Shown in pieces: positions 61,872 through 64,000 of a stretch of 64,000 nt of DNA; positions within the stretch are counted from its first letter, which is position 1, and each line of letters starts with the position of its first letter. The translations under genes were made by a program, and so were the position numbers. The notes beneath the pieces are model-generated. The model ran no database searches. It had not been told where the DNA came from and worked only from the letters and a program-made list of their open reading frames with translations. This stretch comes from Sycobia sp. Sy_11 (Eukaryota > Arthropoda > Insecta > Hymenoptera > Epichrysomallidae), in assembly GCA_018907035.1 (NCBI GenBank), contig JACCIC010000015.1, positions 5,706,501 through 5,770,500 of the forward strand, in the 5' to 3' direction.

Positions 61872-62240
61872 CTGCTCCCCCGATCCCACCCCCTTGCCCG
61901 CCATCGCCCTCGCCACAGTCCCCTATCCACGCAGCGGGTATGACACTCGTGTTTAAATAAACGCGCTGCCCGCGCGTTCGACCCCTCGTCAAGGCCGTAC
62001 CGCGAATTGTCATTCGCTTTTGCCGCGCTCGCTCGCAGTCGTCCAGATTGGCACGGTGCTCGATGAGCGCGCCGCTGCCGTAATCCGTAATAGATGTGGA
62101 CGGTGGTGGTGTTCGGGGTGGGGTGTACACTGCCGAATACGGGAGGACTCTGCGAATTACATTAGCGTTCCGCGAGGCCTGGAATTTTGCCGATTTTATC
62201 GGGATTAATTAGAGTGAATTACAATTTGCTACGGTGTCGC
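61061..62240. promoter_or_regulatory. GC-rich island with TA and CT tracts
   Basis: GC-rich for about 1.1 kb with (TA)n at 61411-61441, (CT)n at 61523-61546 and 61839-61869, and G-rich runs near 61620-61740. Frames up to 139 codons on both strands are repeats or compositional. Confidence 0.35.
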
Positions 62241-64000
62241 GATAAAGGATCGGTGATGAATTTTCAAGGAAGCATAATCTGAACACGGCGATCTATAATG
62301 CTGTACGGTGTCGCGAGTAATTGGATAAAAGTTCGATAATATTATCGAAATCAGGCCATCGAAATATATCGAGGTTGGTCAAACCTCAATTATTTTCAAA
62401 GTACGCTTTTATCGATTTTCCATCTAAGCGCGATAATCTGGTAAAAACTTCATAATACAGACATAAATATCAGAGTCAGATTTGTGTATCTACCTGTTTA
62501 AATACTCACATTCTTGAAACTTATGAATTGATATAAAAGGAGGCGATAATTAATAAGTTGAGGCAGATCTGCGGCTTTTAATCTAGTTCAAAAAGGTCCC
62601 TGACTCGAGCGACGCAAACTGAAGATTCGAAAAGTACGCTGGTCGCAAATAGAAGGATCGCCCGTTAATTTCTGCACGTCCATCTTCCATCGTAACATCT
62701 CTTTTGTAGCATCCGGATAACTTGAAACATACATATACGCACGATTTGGCACACAATGAAATATTGCCACACGCAATGAATCTGTAATTATACAAAATAT
62801 GATACTTTCTTTAGAAATTCAAGTAATGTATCGATGTTGAGGAGTTCATAAGCTTTACGGAATATACGTTTCGCTCTAAACCAACGGCTGAGCGATAAAT
62901 TCAAATATTATAATACTTTATTGTTTAAAATCGGCCAAATGATATTTTTAACGAAGAATCGTTTTATTAGAACCGGATTCGAAGATGCAAGACCATTTCA
63001 AGCAATAACGTTCTCACAAACATAAACGCGTTCACAATTGGCCTAAATTTAATGGGCAACGATCAAGAAACTATATACATTTAAGGATGATAATACAGAT
63101 TCATTAGATGCGTTTTGTTTTAAATGTCATTCTTTCTTGGGATCCGGCGCTAAAAGTATAATTTGTGAAATTCAGATTTTTAACTTGATTTATAATTGTA
63201 AGGAGGAAAATTCCGTATTTTCTTTACTAAAAATCTACAGGACTCAGTTTGCAGACAATCCGTATTTACCTCGCCTAATCTCGATCAAATCCGTCAGTCA
63301 TTCCAGAATAAGTGTTGTCAACAAACTGGTAGGAATACGATAATACTGAAAATTAAGATTATAGCTTATGTTGTTTCTGAAATAATTGTATTGACGCGTT
63401 CTTGAGAATGAACATTTGCGTACTTTTAGCTGTTTTTAACGAGAAAAAGAAATGAATTTATCGAATTGGAAATTTTTTAGGGCAACGGCTTATTTATTTC
63501 GTAGACGTATCGAGATGCACAAGAAAAGGATATACTTAGTATTGAAAAGTAAACTATTTTACTTGCGAATGTAATTTTTAACTGGTACACATTCCGATCG
63601 AATGACAGTATTTCGTATAACTGAAATCAGTGAATAGACTCAAAAGTTTCATTGCCATAATCGCGATTTTCGATTAGACATAAATCACAGTGCGAAACGC
63701 TAGATCTCTATTAATTTTAAAAAGTCTTACCGATCTCCATTGAAACGTACTTCGTTGAATTTGCTTTCTCAGTTACGTTAGAAAGACTTTACTTGTAGTA
63801 AAAAATATTTTAATTGTAGAATCGTTAAAAATTAATTTAAATAAAAATTCTGTTTAACCTTTTTAATGAACGATAAGATTATCTGCATAATAGTCAAATT
63901 ATTATAAAGCAAAAGAATATTGGAAACTTATTATCTTGTGTGATTCAATAGGAAAAAATGTCAATTTAATTTTTACGGACAAGCTTGATGATTCCTTAAT
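62241..64000. other. AT-rich non-coding stretch to the window end
   Basis: Short frames at 62583-62795 (minus) and 63137-63343 (plus) have no recognised motif and no convincing splice signals. Nothing else seen. Confidence 0.5.

Noticed and set aside
62583..62795. 70-codon minus-strand frame with several cysteines
   Set aside because: Two overlapping frames are open on the same strand; no acceptor or donor of quality and no recognised motif.
1..64000. CRISPR arrays, operons, rRNA genes, intact retrotransposons
   Set aside because: No regularly spaced repeats, no rRNA-like conserved cores, no reverse transcriptase or integrase motifs were seen in any frame.

Overview
The window looks like a piece of an insect nuclear genome, most likely hymenopteran and possibly an ant. 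Four things point that way: a very AT-rich background broken by short CpG-rich islands, dozens of long (TA)n and (GA/CT)n microsatellites, decayed mariner elements, and a gene with a C-terminal MBF2 domain, a family confined to arthropods. No prokaryotic gene organisation is present. The species assignment is inference.

Gene-bearing end (1 to 7.4 kb). Two genes lie head to tail on the minus strand. The one at 5435-7321 is a complete single-exon reading frame for a secreted protein: signal peptide, about 480 residues of acidic, N-glycosylation-rich low-complexity sequence with a twice-repeated motif, then an MBF2 domain. The one at 561 and below runs off the left edge. It encodes another signal peptide, probably an 85-nt intron, and a similar acidic sequon-rich segment. 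The two share a 40-45 bp upstream block containing TATAAAAGA, at almost the same distance from each start codon. This suggests a tandem duplicate pair under the same kind of promoter. A 523 bp fold-back element sits between them.

The rest (7.4 to 64 kb) is essentially non-coding. It alternates between AT-rich stretches and about fifteen GC-rich islands (near 9.5-10.6, 12.3-12.8, 16.3-17.8, 19.3-19.6, 22.2-23.2, 26.6-27.0, 28.3-28.9, 31.6-32.0, 33.4-34.5, 38.0-38.7, 40.4-40.8, 43.3-44.4, 45.6-46.2, 50.0-51.6, 52.9-53.8, 56.6-57.3, 61.1-62.2 kb). Many islands carry GA/CT tracts inside or (TA)n tracts at their edges. They may be promoters or enhancers of a gene whose body lies elsewhere, or parts of a very long intron. 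One island ends in a good plus-strand splice donor (10581).

Mobile elements are a broken mariner (25310-26556), an N-terminal mariner transposase remnant (42458-42598) next to a nested inverted repeat (42653-42909), a 217 bp MITE with CCGGGTGT ends (41769-41985), and the large fold-back (3362-3884). A few short coding-like stretches with plausible splice signals (15546-15702, 47402-47587, 48063-48244, 49519-49764) are listed as candidates only; I recognise no family in them.

All calls come from reading the sequence; no database search was run. The two left-hand genes and the mariner are well supported. The island functions and orphan exons are tentative.
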